A stretch of DNA of 53,322 bases from Candidatus Gastranaerophilales bacterium. GTDB taxonomy: Bacteria > Cyanobacteriota > Vampirovibrionia > Gastranaerophilales > Gastranaerophilaceae. Both the position numbers and the translations under genes were made by a program. The stretch is taken from assembly GCA_944323475.1 (NCBI GenBank), contig CALUSQ010000013.1, forward strand, positions 1 through 53,322, in the 5' to 3' direction. The notes under the pieces are model-generated. The model worked only from the letters and a program-made list of their open reading frames with translations. It had not been told where the DNA came from and searched no databases. Position 1 is the first letter of the stretch. Every line of letters starts with the position of its first letter. Below are positions 1-6,628 of the stretch, piece after piece.

Positions 1-69
1 ACGGGGCGTCAAACACTCATCGGATTCGGCGGTGCGTCCCGCTGTCAAATAACCTTTATTTAAACCCAT
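1..69 (-). CDS. Start of a phage-type protein, cut by the left edge of the window
   Basis: An ATG preceded by AGGGGG opens a frame that runs without a stop through the left edge, giving 23 residues with the motif DECLTPR. N-termini of this kind (a short lead, then D/E-x-TP-R/xY) are familiar from phage proteins annotated as methyltransferase-like or nucleotidyl-transferase-like; from 23 residues that is only a resemblance. It begins 7 bases after the stop of the upstream gene, so it is the next gene of the leftward early operon. Confidence 0.5.
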   Translation of the reverse strand, partial: MGLNKGYLTAGRTAESDECLTPR

Positions 70-76
70 ATTCCCC

Positions 77-289
77 CTAAGTCTTTTTATTTTGTTGAGC
101 TGATTTTGTCAACATAATGTCATAATGCGGGGCTTTTTCGCTTTTTCTTCTATCTTCGGGGATTTCCCAAAGGGTAACAATACTTGATTCCCGGATAGCA
201 AGCGGCAATAATTCTTCATCAAATTTTAATGATAAATATTGCTCGCCTTTATCTGTAAATTTCCACCACGCCGCTCCGATTTTTGTCAT
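77..289 (-). CDS. Small DUF736-like protein
   Basis: A 70-residue protein. Its first part (IGAAWWKFTDKGEQYLSLKF) reads like the C-terminal half of DUF736 proteins, which carry an IGAAWKK-x-G-x-x-YLSVKLD pattern, and a KAPHYDI segment resembles the APDYR part of the same family but in the opposite order along the chain. DUF736 proteins are small beta-rich proteins of plasmids and phages with no firmly known role. A good ribosome binding site (GAGAGG) sits before the ATG, and the gene touches its upstream neighbour with no gap. The family link is by eye and moderate; it could be an unrelated small phage protein. Confidence 0.6.
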   Translation of the reverse strand: MTKIGAAWWKFTDKGEQYLSLKFDEELLPLAIRESSIVTLWEIPEDRRKSEKAPHYDIMLTKSAQQNKKT

Positions 290-772
290 TTATAACCTCT
301 CTGTTTTGACGGGACAAACTATTTTTAAGCCTGCATCCTCTGATTCATCTATATAACGAGGGATTTGCGAAATTCCGTCTTTCAAAGATTTTCCGTAAAC
401 CCAAGGGATTTTTTTTGATTGTTTCCCTTCCGCTTTTGGTTTAAACGGGTTCGGCGTGTCAATTAAAATATAATCAGGGGAACGCCTGTAAAATATTTCA
501 TCTGCCTTTTTGCCCCGGACGATTTTTGATTCGTCCCAGTCTTGGAAACGGGTTGCCGAAGTTGCGTACCATAAAAATTTTAAAACATAGTGTCTGCAAT
601 TCGGACAAACAGTCGCAAGGATAATTTCTTTTTTTATTGCCCTGCCGTCCTTTAATTTTTTTTTGAAAAATTTTTTGCCGGGTTTTAACTTAAAACATTC
701 AATGTATTCATAAGTCTTTGTTCCCGTTTTTGCTTCGTAACTGCAACAATCGAGAATGATCTCTCCTCTCAT
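290..772 (-). CDS. Phage hypothetical protein with a CPNC motif
   Basis: Function not recognised. The 160-residue product is basic in its first third and holds a CPNC motif near residue 78, plus paired cysteines near residue 10; a zinc-binding role is possible. I place the start at the ATG at 772 because GGGAG lies 6 bases upstream of it; a longer reading from an ATG at 784 has no ribosome binding site. It is the first gene after a 200-base non-coding stretch and terminator, so it may open a separate leftward transcription unit together with the DUF736-like gene and the gene running off the left edge. Confidence 0.65.
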   Translation of the reverse strand: MRGEIILDCCSYEAKTGTKTYEYIECFKLKPGKKFFKKKLKDGRAIKKEIILATVCPNCRHYVLKFLWYATSATRFQDWDESKIVRGKKADEIFYRRSPDYILIDTPNPFKPKAEGKQSKKIPWVYGKSLKDGISQIPRYIDESEDAGLKIVCPVKTERL

Positions 773-893
773 TTTTTCTCCCATCTATCGCAAAGCCGGA
801 GGGGGATTTAAAAAGGTTTTAAACAGACATTTTTTACAGTTTACACATAGTCCCCCGACCCTGCGATTATCTCGGTAAATCTTCCCGATTGAA

Positions 894-932
894 GTAACCT
901 GATAACAAAATCAGATTACAAGATTTTTTTTT
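894..932 (+). promoter_or_regulatory. Inverted repeat followed by a T-tract in the 773-1028 gap
   Basis: GTAACCTGAT (894-903) pairs with ATCAGATTAC (910-919) around a 6-base A-rich loop, with one C-A mismatch on the plus strand that becomes a G-U pair on the minus strand. A run of nine T begins 4 bases later. It may be a rightward terminator, or a hairpin in the leader of the leftward genes below 784. No convincing promoter was found in the rest of this gap. Confidence 0.4.
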
Positions 933-973
933 GTCGCATAATGGTAAAATTGCGATATTTTTTAAAACAAACT

Positions 974-1009
974 AAAAAGCGTGCCGAATATGCGTTCGAC
1001 ACACTTTTT
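974..1009 (-). terminator. Bidirectional terminator hairpin
   Basis: GTGCCGAA (981-988) pairs with TTCGACAC (995-1002) around the loop TATGCG. The stem continues, after one mismatch, into an A-run on the left and a T-run on the right. It lies directly downstream of the leftward HTH gene ending at 1029 and probably ends the long early operon. Confidence 0.7.
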
Positions 1010-1028
1010 TATTAAAAATTTTTTAATT

Positions 1029-1334
1029 TTATTTTTTGCGTTGATTTCGTTTCTTTCGCATGCGGTGTATGCTTTTTGTCCCGGTCGCAATTTGACCATT
1101 ATCGAGAATATTTAAAACCTCCTCGACGTGTTCTTGTAATCCGACAAGCTCGTCTCTCAGATAAGCCGCCGCAATTCCGGGCTTTGAATTAACTCCGTAT
1201 TCTTCCCGGAGTTCCTCAAATACTTTTCTTATCGTCCCGACTGAATAATTCATTCTTTTGGCGATTTCGTCCGTCGGAATATCTTGTAACATCAATTTAA
1301 CAATTTCGTCTTTTGCTTCTTTTCTTACACCCAT
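1029..1334 (-). CDS. Small helix-turn-helix protein, LuxR/sigma-region-4 style
   Basis: A 101-residue protein with a helix-turn-helix at about residues 17-50 (IPTDEIAKRMNYSVGTIRKV), the pattern of LuxR/NarL output domains, then a short helix and a very basic tail (KKRNQRKK). No receiver or ligand-binding domain. As the last gene before a terminator in the early operon it could be a late-gene activator or a small terminase-type DNA binder; the sequence does not decide. A GGAGGGG ribosome binding site precedes the ATG, and the start overlaps the upstream stop as TAATG, so translation is probably coupled. Confidence 0.75.
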   Translation of the reverse strand: MGVRKEAKDEIVKLMLQDIPTDEIAKRMNYSVGTIRKVFEELREEYGVNSKPGIAAAYLRDELVGLQEHVEEVLNILDNGQIATGTKSIHRMRKKRNQRKK

Positions 1335-1657
1335 TACCCCTCCTTTACGTCAATTAAAAAAACTTCACCCACGGAATCGCAATACTTATCAATATTTTCT
1401 TGATTCATTTTGCGAATAGACGTAAAGGGGATTCCTTTATCGCCGAGAAAAACTAAAATCATAAAAACTTGATCGTTTTCAATATGACAATATTTGCCGT
1501 CGCCTCTTAATGTGTCGTATTTTGTAACACGCTCGCAAACAGTATTCAACATCGCCCCGGACACGTCGTTTATTACAAGCAATAATTCGGCGGCGGTTTG
1601 ATTATGTAATTTCGGGTAATTGTTATTAAATTCAATACTTTTAATCAGTTTAGACAT
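1334..1657 (-). CDS. Phage hypothetical protein
   Basis: No family recognised. The 107-residue product is mixed alpha/beta, with a hydrophobic strand-like run (FMILVFLG) near residues 65-72 and an FTSIRKM segment after it, and no cysteine pairs, membrane segment or signal peptide. The ATG has GGAGG 4 bases upstream; the gene overlaps the end of the upstream HAD-phosphatase gene by 13 bases and shares one base with the downstream HTH gene, placing it firmly inside the leftward operon. Confidence 0.7.
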   Translation of the reverse strand: MSKLIKSIEFNNNYPKLHNQTAAELLLVINDVSGAMLNTVCERVTKYDTLRGDGKYCHIENDQVFMILVFLGDKGIPFTSIRKMNQENIDKYCDSVGEVFLIDVKEG

Positions 1658-2205
1658 TTGACCTCCATTCCGAACAATCCATTCAACTGCTCTCCGAATT
1701 CCCGTACTATCTCAAGCGGCAAGAAACCGCTTATCCATTTAATTGTCTTAATACCCCGCTTTTGGTACATTTTTAAAATTTCGTCCTCGTCGTCTATTGC
1801 AAGTAAAATTTCTTTTTTATCCGCAATCATAGCGTCAAGCCTTCTTGCTTTACTATCCGCAGGGCTTGAGAGGTCGTTTGCGGGACGAAAACTTATTGTA
1901 AATTCCTTGCCATATATAAGCCCTGTTTTTTGTTGAATAAAATTTATTGTTTCAACGCTTATAACCTCGCTCCGGGCTGTTAGAAAATGCAAGCGAAAAC
2001 CGCCCGACGCCTTGAAACAAAGATATTTGTATAAAGAAACGTCAATTTCGCATGCGTCGCAACAAGCGGAACGGTTAAAAAAATCAAACGCAACATCTTT
2101 TGAAAATCCCTTTTCTTTTGCAACGTCCCAAATCCAACCGGATTTTATTAAGCAACCGTCAAGATCGCAAATTATAAATTTTGTTTTTATTGCCTCTTTG
2201 CTCAT
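1645..2205 (-). CDS. HAD-superfamily phosphatase, polynucleotide-phosphatase type
   Basis: Haloacid-dehalogenase fold phosphatase of 186 residues. Motif I is DLDGC (nucleophile Asp14, general acid Asp16), motif II is the Thr of LTARSE (Thr76), a Lys/Arg-rich segment near 119-131 can supply motif III, and motif IV is IDDEDE (Asp138-Asp141). The arrangement matches phage proteins related to the 3'-phosphatase half of T4 polynucleotide kinase (PseT) and to HAD class IIIB enzymes, so the likely substrate is a nucleotide or DNA/RNA 3' end; that is an inference. Strong ribosome binding site (GAGGAG). Lies between a LuxR-type HTH gene and a hypothetical gene in the early operon. Confidence 0.8.
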   Translation of the reverse strand: MSKEAIKTKFIICDLDGCLIKSGWIWDVAKEKGFSKDVAFDFFNRSACCDACEIDVSLYKYLCFKASGGFRLHFLTARSEVISVETINFIQQKTGLIYGKEFTISFRPANDLSSPADSKARRLDAMIADKKEILLAIDDEDEILKMYQKRGIKTIKWISGFLPLEIVREFGEQLNGLFGMEVKCLN

Positions 2206-2216
2206 TTTTTCTCCTC

Positions 2217-2441
2217 TTATTTGACCTCTATCTCATCAAGTTTAATAATTCCGGATTTTAACGCTTCGACAAGCATGCCGATTCTTGTTGAAACGGCGAG
2301 TTTATAACGGATATTTTGTAAGTGTGTGCTAACTGTCGCCGGGGAAATTACAAGCCGTTTTGCAATATCCTTGTTGTTAAGAAAAATCAGTTTTAAGACT
2401 TGTTTTTCTCTGTTTGTCAAAGCTCCATTTTTTAAATACAT
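2217..2441 (-). CDS. Solitary LuxR/GerE-type DNA-binding domain protein
   Basis: A 74-residue protein that is almost only a GerE/LuxR helix-turn-helix: LTNREKQVLKLI begins the domain, IAKRLVISPATVSTHLQNI is the scanning and recognition helix pair, and the dimerisation helix follows. Full regulators carry this at the C-terminus of a sensor or receiver domain, which is absent here. Stand-alone versions act as simple transcription factors. One leucine-to-isoleucine style change (KDIAKR for the usual xEIAxxL) leaves the motif intact. GAGAGG precedes the ATG. Probably controls element or host promoters. Confidence 0.88.
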   Translation of the reverse strand: MYLKNGALTNREKQVLKLIFLNNKDIAKRLVISPATVSTHLQNIRYKLAVSTRIGMLVEALKSGIIKLDEIEVK

Positions 2442-2487
2442 TCGTTTTCCTCTCTTAAAATTTCCGCCAGTTCATCGGTTTATACTT

Positions 2488-2730
2488 TCACCGTAAGAAA
2501 AATAAATGAACATATAACCATAGAAACAAAAAGCCCATAGCGAAAAAATACCAGACCATTTTATTAAAATCTTTTTTGAGTTCGTTATATTTGCCGCTCC
2601 AAAATGTGCAATTATTTTGTGAATTAATCCACATTTTGTTCTTTTGGCTAAGTTCTGAACTCAACTTTTGATTTTCATACTCTAAAATCGCATATTTTGT
2701 GTAATTTGTACTTTTTTGCTTGCTCATCAT
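2488..2730 (-). CDS. Small coiled-coil membrane protein
   Basis: An 80-residue protein. Residues about 12-55 are charged and heptad-like (coiled coil), and residues about 58-78 form one aromatic-rich transmembrane helix (WYFFAMGFLFLWLYVHLFF), so the bulk would lie on one side of the inner membrane with the anchor at the C-terminus. Two consecutive ATG codons follow GGAGG; either can serve. The gene overlaps the upstream stop by 4 bases. A rigid coil with a tail anchor could be a spanin- or exclusion-type protein, but no family is recognised. Confidence 0.65.
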   Translation of the reverse strand: MMSKQKSTNYTKYAILEYENQKLSSELSQKNKMWINSQNNCTFWSGKYNELKKDFNKMVWYFFAMGFLFLWLYVHLFFLR

Positions 2731-2957
2731 TTTATTTCCTCCGTTTCGTTTTCTTCTCTTAAAATTTCCGCTAGTTCGTCAGAATCCACGGGTTGAATGT
2801 CCTCTGTGTAATTACCTTCCGAATCCCAAAAACCGACATCAACATTTTGTTTTTTAGCCTTACGGCAGTTTATTTCGGCAATCACAAAATGAAAAATCTT
2901 ATCCAACATCTCATCACTCACCCGCTTTATGTAGTTTGTTAGTGTTAGTTTCGGCAT
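2727..2957 (-). CDS. Small acidic phage hypothetical protein
   Basis: Function not recognised. 76 residues: a helical N-terminal half with a KLTLTNYIKRVSDEMLDKI segment, then a strongly acidic tail (SDELAEILREENETEE). The start is the ATG at 2957, which has GGAGG 7 bases upstream; an in-frame extension to 3026 only reads through the end of the neighbouring gene. The AEILREE tail recalls small phage proteins that occur beside the Cys-rich coiled-coil family directly upstream. Confidence 0.65.
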   Translation of the reverse strand: MPKLTLTNYIKRVSDEMLDKIFHFVIAEINCRKAKKQNVDVGFWDSEGNYTEDIQPVDSDELAEILREENETEEIK

Positions 2958-2959
2958 TG

Positions 2960-3334
2960 TTAATCCTCCTTTTCTTTTACTTTGTTGATGATGTCGAGGA
3001 TATGTTCTTTTGTGCATTTCAAACATTCTTCAAAATCATCACATCCGCACTCTTGACTTTCACAATAAACATCCTCTTTTAGTTCTTTCTCAATCTCCTC
3101 AAGAGCCTTTTCATATTCATCAACTTTACAATCTGGACAATCCATCATTAATTCAACTTTTCTTTTCATCTCCTCGCATTCTTGCTCTTTGCGTTCAAGC
3201 TGTTCATATAAATAATACGCTGCATAATCACATTTAGCATTGCATTTTTCTTTACTTATAAGGCAAAGCCCGTTTTTATATACACTACATCTATTAACAT
3301 TAACTTTATTAATTATTGTCTCCTTATCTGTCAT
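2960..3334 (-). CDS. Cys-rich coiled-coil protein, member 1 of a local family
   Basis: A 124-residue protein with a mosaic layout shared by genes at 3702-4118 and 4440-4901: MTDKE start, a first cysteine cluster (C16, C24, C31, C35), a helical segment (YEQLERKEQECEEMK), a central CPDC, a KALEEIE helix, a second cysteine cluster (five or more Cys between about residues 92 and 112), and a final DIINKVKEKE helix. Paired Cys blocks flanking a coiled coil suggest zinc-stabilised ends. The family is common in gut-bacterium elements but has no known role as far as I am aware. Strong ribosome binding site (GAGGAGGGG). Confidence 0.75.
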   Translation of the reverse strand: MTDKETIINKVNVNRCSVYKNGLCLISKEKCNAKCDYAAYYLYEQLERKEQECEEMKRKVELMMDCPDCKVDEYEKALEEIEKELKEDVYCESQECGCDDFEECLKCTKEHILDIINKVKEKED

Positions 3335-3536
3335 TTAACCCCTCCTCAAATAGTGTGCGTACTTGGTGTTTGAACTCATCTTTTATATCAATGGCTTTCT
3401 TTTTAAATTCAAAACCATCTTTATAAACAACATCAGGCATACATTTATGACAAAGGGCGTATTTTTCAGTGTGGTTAATCATTGCTATATTTTTAGAACC
3501 ACAAATCTCGCATAGTTCTTTTGATAGGTTAGTCAT
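3324..3536 (-). CDS. Small zinc-ribbon protein
   Basis: 70 residues with two CxxC pairs (CEIC at residues 9-12 and CHKC at 29-32), the spacing of a treble-clef or zinc-ribbon fold, followed by a helical charged tail. Could bind DNA, RNA or a protein partner. AAGGT lies upstream of the ATG. It overlaps the next gene by 11 bases, so the two are probably translated together. Confidence 0.72.
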   Translation of the reverse strand: MTNLSKELCEICGSKNIAMINHTEKYALCHKCMPDVVYKDGFEFKKKAIDIKDEFKHQVRTLFEEGLNDR

Positions 3537-3540
3537 TTGT

Positions 3541-3711
3541 TTACCTTTCTATTTTCATCAATACTGCTTTACACTGCTGTATTTCCTGTGGTGTATTAAA
3601 TTTTTGTGTACAAAGTTCAATCACTTTTTGTTCTTTTGTGTACTCTTGTTGCATTCCAACTACTGCAACAGGTAACGGTGCAAGAAATAGTAATAATACC
3701 GCTATTGGCAT
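3541..3711 (-). CDS. Small exported or membrane-anchored protein
   Basis: 56 residues. The N-terminal 20 residues are hydrophobic and proline-containing (MPIAVLLLFLAPLPVAVVG), resembling a signal peptide or anchor without the usual basic lead; the remainder is polar with two cysteines that could form a disulphide if exported. I start at 3711, where AGGAGAAGG precedes the ATG; a longer frame from 3789 only reads through the neighbouring gene. It overlaps the stop of the upstream gene by 10 bases. Function unknown. Confidence 0.55.
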   Translation of the reverse strand: MPIAVLLLFLAPLPVAVVGMQQEYTKEQKVIELCTQKFNTPQEIQQCKAVLMKIER

Positions 3712-4118
3712 ATTCCTTCTCCTTTCGCTTTGTTGATGATGTCTTTTAAATTTGGAATAAGTGAATAATAGCAACCTTCTTTCTCCCAATTACAATCTTC
3801 ATAATCGTCGCAATCTTTACAAAAGTTCTTAACTAATCCCTCAATCTCCTCCAGAGCCTTGCGGTAGCGGTCTGCCTTACTTCCTAATTTTCGCCATACT
3901 TCTCTTTCACCTGTTCTAACGTCAGTCAATGCAACTCTAAACTCGGTGCTATCTAACATTTTTGAATATGTTTCTATTTGAGATTTCAACTCCTCGCATT
4001 CTTGCTCTTTGGCTTTCAGTTGTTCGCCTAAAGCAATAATAGCGTTAGTTTTTTCAGTGCATTCTTGTTGTAGTCTATGTATTGTGTTCTTTTGGTCGTT
4101 TATTATTTCTTTATTCAT
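3702..4118 (-). CDS. Cys-rich coiled-coil protein, member 2 of a local family
   Basis: 138 residues. Shares with member 1 the blocks KEQECEELK, YRKALEEIE, a late Cys cluster (CKDCDDYEDC then C-x-x-x-x-x-C) and the terminal DIINKAKGE, but replaces the first Cys cluster with a long heptad-rich helix (residues about 5-55). Start taken at ATG 4118 with GAGGG about 10 bases upstream; a TTG at 4133 is in frame but unlikely. The block-swapped relation to its neighbours suggests recombination among paralogues. Confidence 0.75.
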   Translation of the reverse strand: MNKEIINDQKNTIHRLQQECTEKTNAIIALGEQLKAKEQECEELKSQIETYSKMLDSTEFRVALTDVRTGEREVWRKLGSKADRYRKALEEIEGLVKNFCKDCDDYEDCNWEKEGCYYSLIPNLKDIINKAKGEGICQ

Positions 4119-4308
4119 TTTCTTTACCCTCAATTATTTGTTTTATCTTCGCTAACCTCTGTCCTTGGGATTGTAACAATTGTAATAGCCTATATATAAA
4201 ACATTGTTCTTTAATACAACTACCATCAAAAGTGTTGTAACACCCAACTTCTTTGCTGTAACTTTCACAAAGGTATTTGTAGTCTATTATTATCTGTTTT
4301 TCCGTCAT
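4111..4308 (-). CDS. Short Cys-containing relative of the coiled-coil family
   Basis: 65 residues beginning MTEKQIIIDYKYLC, like the MTDKE starts of the larger family members, with four cysteines (residues about 14, 23, 31, 36) matching the first Cys cluster, then a helix that ends abruptly. It appears to be a truncated member carrying only the N-terminal half. AGAGGAG precedes the ATG. Overlaps the preceding gene by 44 bases and the following gene by 8, so it is translated from a compact message. Confidence 0.6.
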   Translation of the reverse strand: MTEKQIIIDYKYLCESYSKEVGCYNTFDGSCIKEQCFIYRLLQLLQSQGQRLAKIKQIIEGKENE

Positions 4309-4447
4309 TTGTTTGCTCCTCTACAATTTTTTTTAATTGTGCGATACCCTTTGCTAATTTTTCATCAAAAACATTTGGGTTTGATATTATTCCGTAAAGG
4401 ATATGTAATACTTGTTCTTTAAACCGTTTCTCCAGTTCGTTAGTCAT
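4265..4447 (-). CDS. Small phage hypothetical protein
   Basis: 60 residues, mostly helical (MTNELEKRFKEQVLHILYGI), no cysteines. Not recognised. GAGGTG lies 4-5 bases upstream of the ATG. Its last 44 bases overlap the next gene in another frame; since both have good ribosome binding sites I keep both. Confidence 0.55.
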   Translation of the reverse strand: MTNELEKRFKEQVLHILYGIISNPNVFDEKLAKGIAQLKKIVEEQTNDGKTDNNRLQIPL

Positions 4448-4901
4448 TGTTCACCTCACATTCGCTGATTTTTTGTAGGATTTTACCATAATTACAATAC
4501 ATACAATTACTACCTTTTTTCTCTGGTTCAAATTCTTGGCAAGCATTACAAAATGGTTCTGCAATCTCTTTTATCTCGGCAAGACAACCTTTTAGCCTAC
4601 TATTCTTTTCTGCTAAAAAATCATTACCTTGTTCAAGTTTCCAATATTCGTTCTTTAACTCTTCGCACTCCTGCGTCTTGCGGGCGAGTTGCTTGAAGTA
4701 GCAGTTAGAATTGTTGGCACTTTCGCAAGAATTATGCCAATTTGAGCAAAAATGCTTTATTTTAACATCATAATCTTCTTCAAAATTTGATTGATAAAAA
4801 AGGCATTCACTCACATTGCAACCGTCAATCATTATCCGTTCTTTGCTAGGGACATTTATGTCCTTCTCAAAATTATTTATTATCTGTTCTTTATCTGTCA
4901 T
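4440..4901 (-). CDS. Cys-rich coiled-coil protein, member 3 of a local family
   Basis: 153 residues, the fullest member: MTDKEQIINNF start; a first Cys block with about six Cys between residues 28 and 67 ending in NCYFKQLARKTQECEELK; a central coiled coil (KLEQGNDFLAEKNSRLK); then a second Cys block (CNACQEF, CMYC). The final block differs from members 1 and 2, which end in DIINKxK. Zinc-pinned coiled coil is the simplest reading; function unknown. AAGGAG precedes the ATG. Confidence 0.75.
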   Translation of the reverse strand: MTDKEQIINNFEKDINVPSKERIMIDGCNVSECLFYQSNFEEDYDVKIKHFCSNWHNSCESANNSNCYFKQLARKTQECEELKNEYWKLEQGNDFLAEKNSRLKGCLAEIKEIAEPFCNACQEFEPEKKGSNCMYCNYGKILQKISECEVNND

Positions 4902-4907
4902 TTTATT

Positions 4908-5756
4908 TCACTCCTTTTGCAAAATTTTCGGAAATTCTTTGTATTCTTTTCCGTCAAGAATTGCCCCGCTTTTTGATTTGCCGACTTTATCAAAATAACA
5001 AACATTTTCTCCGTGAAAACCACATCCGCCGGCAAAATTCAAGCGTCGATATTTGTTGTAATACTCTGTTTCTGTGTCATTAAAATAGTTATCAGTTGTC
5101 CCACCTTTGTTTCTCTCATAAACAACAGACCATTCGCCCCATTGTTTAAAGAAAAACGGAACATCTTGTTCCTGACATTGCTTTTGTATGTTGCGAACCC
5201 AGTCCGGGTGCATAGGTCTTGCACCCGGTCCGGATTCTCCTCCCACTATCACCCAATCAATCCCCGTCAAGTCCAGTTCGCCCAGATCTCCGAGAAGCGG
5301 TTCGCAACTTAAAAATTTAACTTCAGCGTCTGTATGACGTAAAAATTCAATCCGGTTTTTGTAGTTTTCTTTTTCAACGGTTACACCGAGCCAAACATTC
5401 GGCGGATACGAAAATTCTTCAACCCTTGCGGCTCTTTTGGTTAAAATCTGAAAAATATGTTGCTTGTTAAAAGAACAGTATTCGAGCATTTTTGAGATTT
5501 GAAATTTTGAAATATCAGCGTGAAACGTGTCCGACATTGAGTTTACGAAAATCATTTTTGATTTTCTGCCAAAATCCCGATTCAGCTCTTCCGGGTGAAA
5601 AACAACTTTATTAAACCCGTTTTTATACTTCTCTTGCCCCATAGCGGCAAGGCGTTTTGTCATTTTTTCGGCGTAACAGTTTTGACACCCTACCGAGTAT
5701 TTTGAACACCCTGTAACGGGATTCCACGTTTCGTTTGTCCATTCTATTTTTGACAT
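4908..5756 (-). CDS. Phage Gp37/Gp68 family protein (DUF5131), radical-SAM-like
   Basis: 282 residues. The start SKIEWTNETWNPVTGC, the triplet of cysteines C17-x6-C24-x2-C27 (CSKYSVGCQNCYAE), the SMSDTFH segment, QILTKRA, and VGGESGPGARPM are hallmarks of the Gp37/Gp68 (DUF5131) family common in phages and plasmids. The three cysteines and barrel-like strands suggest a radical-SAM-type iron-sulphur enzyme; no reaction is established. I start at 5756 because GGAGG lies upstream of that ATG; an ATG 15 bases earlier has none. Overlaps the upstream membrane-protein gene by 13 bases. Confidence 0.9.
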   Translation of the reverse strand: MSKIEWTNETWNPVTGCSKYSVGCQNCYAEKMTKRLAAMGQEKYKNGFNKVVFHPEELNRDFGRKSKMIFVNSMSDTFHADISKFQISKMLEYCSFNKQHIFQILTKRAARVEEFSYPPNVWLGVTVEKENYKNRIEFLRHTDAEVKFLSCEPLLGDLGELDLTGIDWVIVGGESGPGARPMHPDWVRNIQKQCQEQDVPFFFKQWGEWSVVYERNKGGTTDNYFNDTETEYYNKYRRLNFAGGCGFHGENVCYFDKVGKSKSGAILDGKEYKEFPKILQKE

Positions 5757-6013
5757 AATTCTTCCTCCCATTGCCTTTTAAGTTCGTTCCGAATTGCCTT
5801 GTCGGGATCGGGAATGTAAGTCAAAGCTTTATAATACAATTCCGCAAACCGGGAAAAAGTATTAACTGCAAGAAGGGCGGTTTTTACCTTATACAAAGAC
5901 AATATTGCGTCCGACATCATATTGCATGCGGCTTTTATTCCAAAAACAACGAGAACGGTTGAACCGACCCCCATAACTAAAAGACTTGTTAAATACATAA
6001 GTTTAAAAATCAT
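5744..6013 (-). CDS. Small membrane protein
   Basis: 89 residues. One clear hydrophobic stretch at about residues 6-30 (LTSLLVMGVGSTVLVVFGIKAA), then an amphipathic soluble region with a charged C-terminus (RNELKRQWEEE). Probably a single-span inner-membrane protein; no family recognised. GGAGG before the ATG, and the start overlaps the upstream stop (TAATG). Confidence 0.65.
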   Translation of the reverse strand: MIFKLMYLTSLLVMGVGSTVLVVFGIKAACNMMSDAILSLYKVKTALLAVNTFSRFAELYYKALTYIPDPDKAIRNELKRQWEEELCQK

Positions 6014-6390
6014 TATTTTAGCCTCCTTTTAATTTCTGATCCGTCGAAAAAATAGCCCTTTGGAAGATAAATACAACCATTTTTTACATCTTCAACGCTA
6101 TGTTTCAAAACAGGATTAACAGATTCCGTAATATGTTCTTCAATTAGCTTTAAAACAAAGGCATATAACGCCCCGACTTTGTGTCCGGCGTAATCGTTGC
6201 TTAAGATATTCCAAGAATTGACCCTTACTTGATTAAAATAAGCATAGGCAACTTCGTCGATTTGCAACGGTTTCGGCTCGCTGTTCTTCTCGAATAAATC
6301 TTGAAGCCTGCTTTTGTAATTTTGCGTTGATTCGTCTTTGTTTCTTCTGATCGTCATTGTTTCATTGTCAATTTTTGTTTCTTCTGTCAT
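6013..6390 (-). CDS. Phage hypothetical protein
   Basis: 125 residues, not recognised. The N-terminal 40 residues are polar and probably disordered; residues 41-125 look helical then beta (AYAYFNQVRVNSWNILSNDY; YLPKGYFFDG), with no catalytic motif I can name. AAGGAGGA ribosome binding site; translationally coupled to the next gene. Confidence 0.65.
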   Translation of the reverse strand: MTEETKIDNETMTIRRNKDESTQNYKSRLQDLFEKNSEPKPLQIDEVAYAYFNQVRVNSWNILSNDYAGHKVGALYAFVLKLIEEHITESVNPVLKHSVEDVKNGCIYLPKGYFFDGSEIKRRLK

Positions 6391-6399
6391 TTTTCCTCC

Positions 6400-6624
6400 T
6401 TATTTAAAAAATTTTGAATTTTTAAACATATAATCTACGTTATTTAATAGAACCCGCCCGAGATCTCTCAAATTTTGTTTTTTAGACATCAAAAGTTTGT
6501 TTACAATCATTTCCCGGGTAACGTCATAAATTTCGAAATATTCTTGAAGCTGTTTTTCTTTTTGCAACTTATCGCCGAGTAAAAGCTCTTCGAAAAAGAT
6601 TTCAAATATTTTTTTAATACTCAT
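6400..6624 (-). CDS. Small helical phage hypothetical protein
   Basis: 74 residues, almost entirely predicted helix from composition (KKIFEIFFEELLLGDKLQKE), rich in Lys, Glu, Leu and Phe. No recognised family. AGAGGTG ribosome binding site; 4-base gap to the upstream gene. Confidence 0.6.
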   Translation of the reverse strand: MSIKKIFEIFFEELLLGDKLQKEKQLQEYFEIYDVTREMIVNKLLMSKKQNLRDLGRVLLNNVDYMFKNSKFFK

Positions 6625-6628
6625 TGTT

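Noticed and set aside
1029..1334. Small terminase subunit for the HTH protein
   Set aside because: No large terminase or other packaging gene is in view, and the HTH reads better as LuxR-like; kept as an alternative only.
2960..3026. Longer N-terminus for the small acidic protein (start 3026)
   Set aside because: The extension overlaps the end of the upstream gene in another frame; the ATG at 2957 has a perfect GGAGG.
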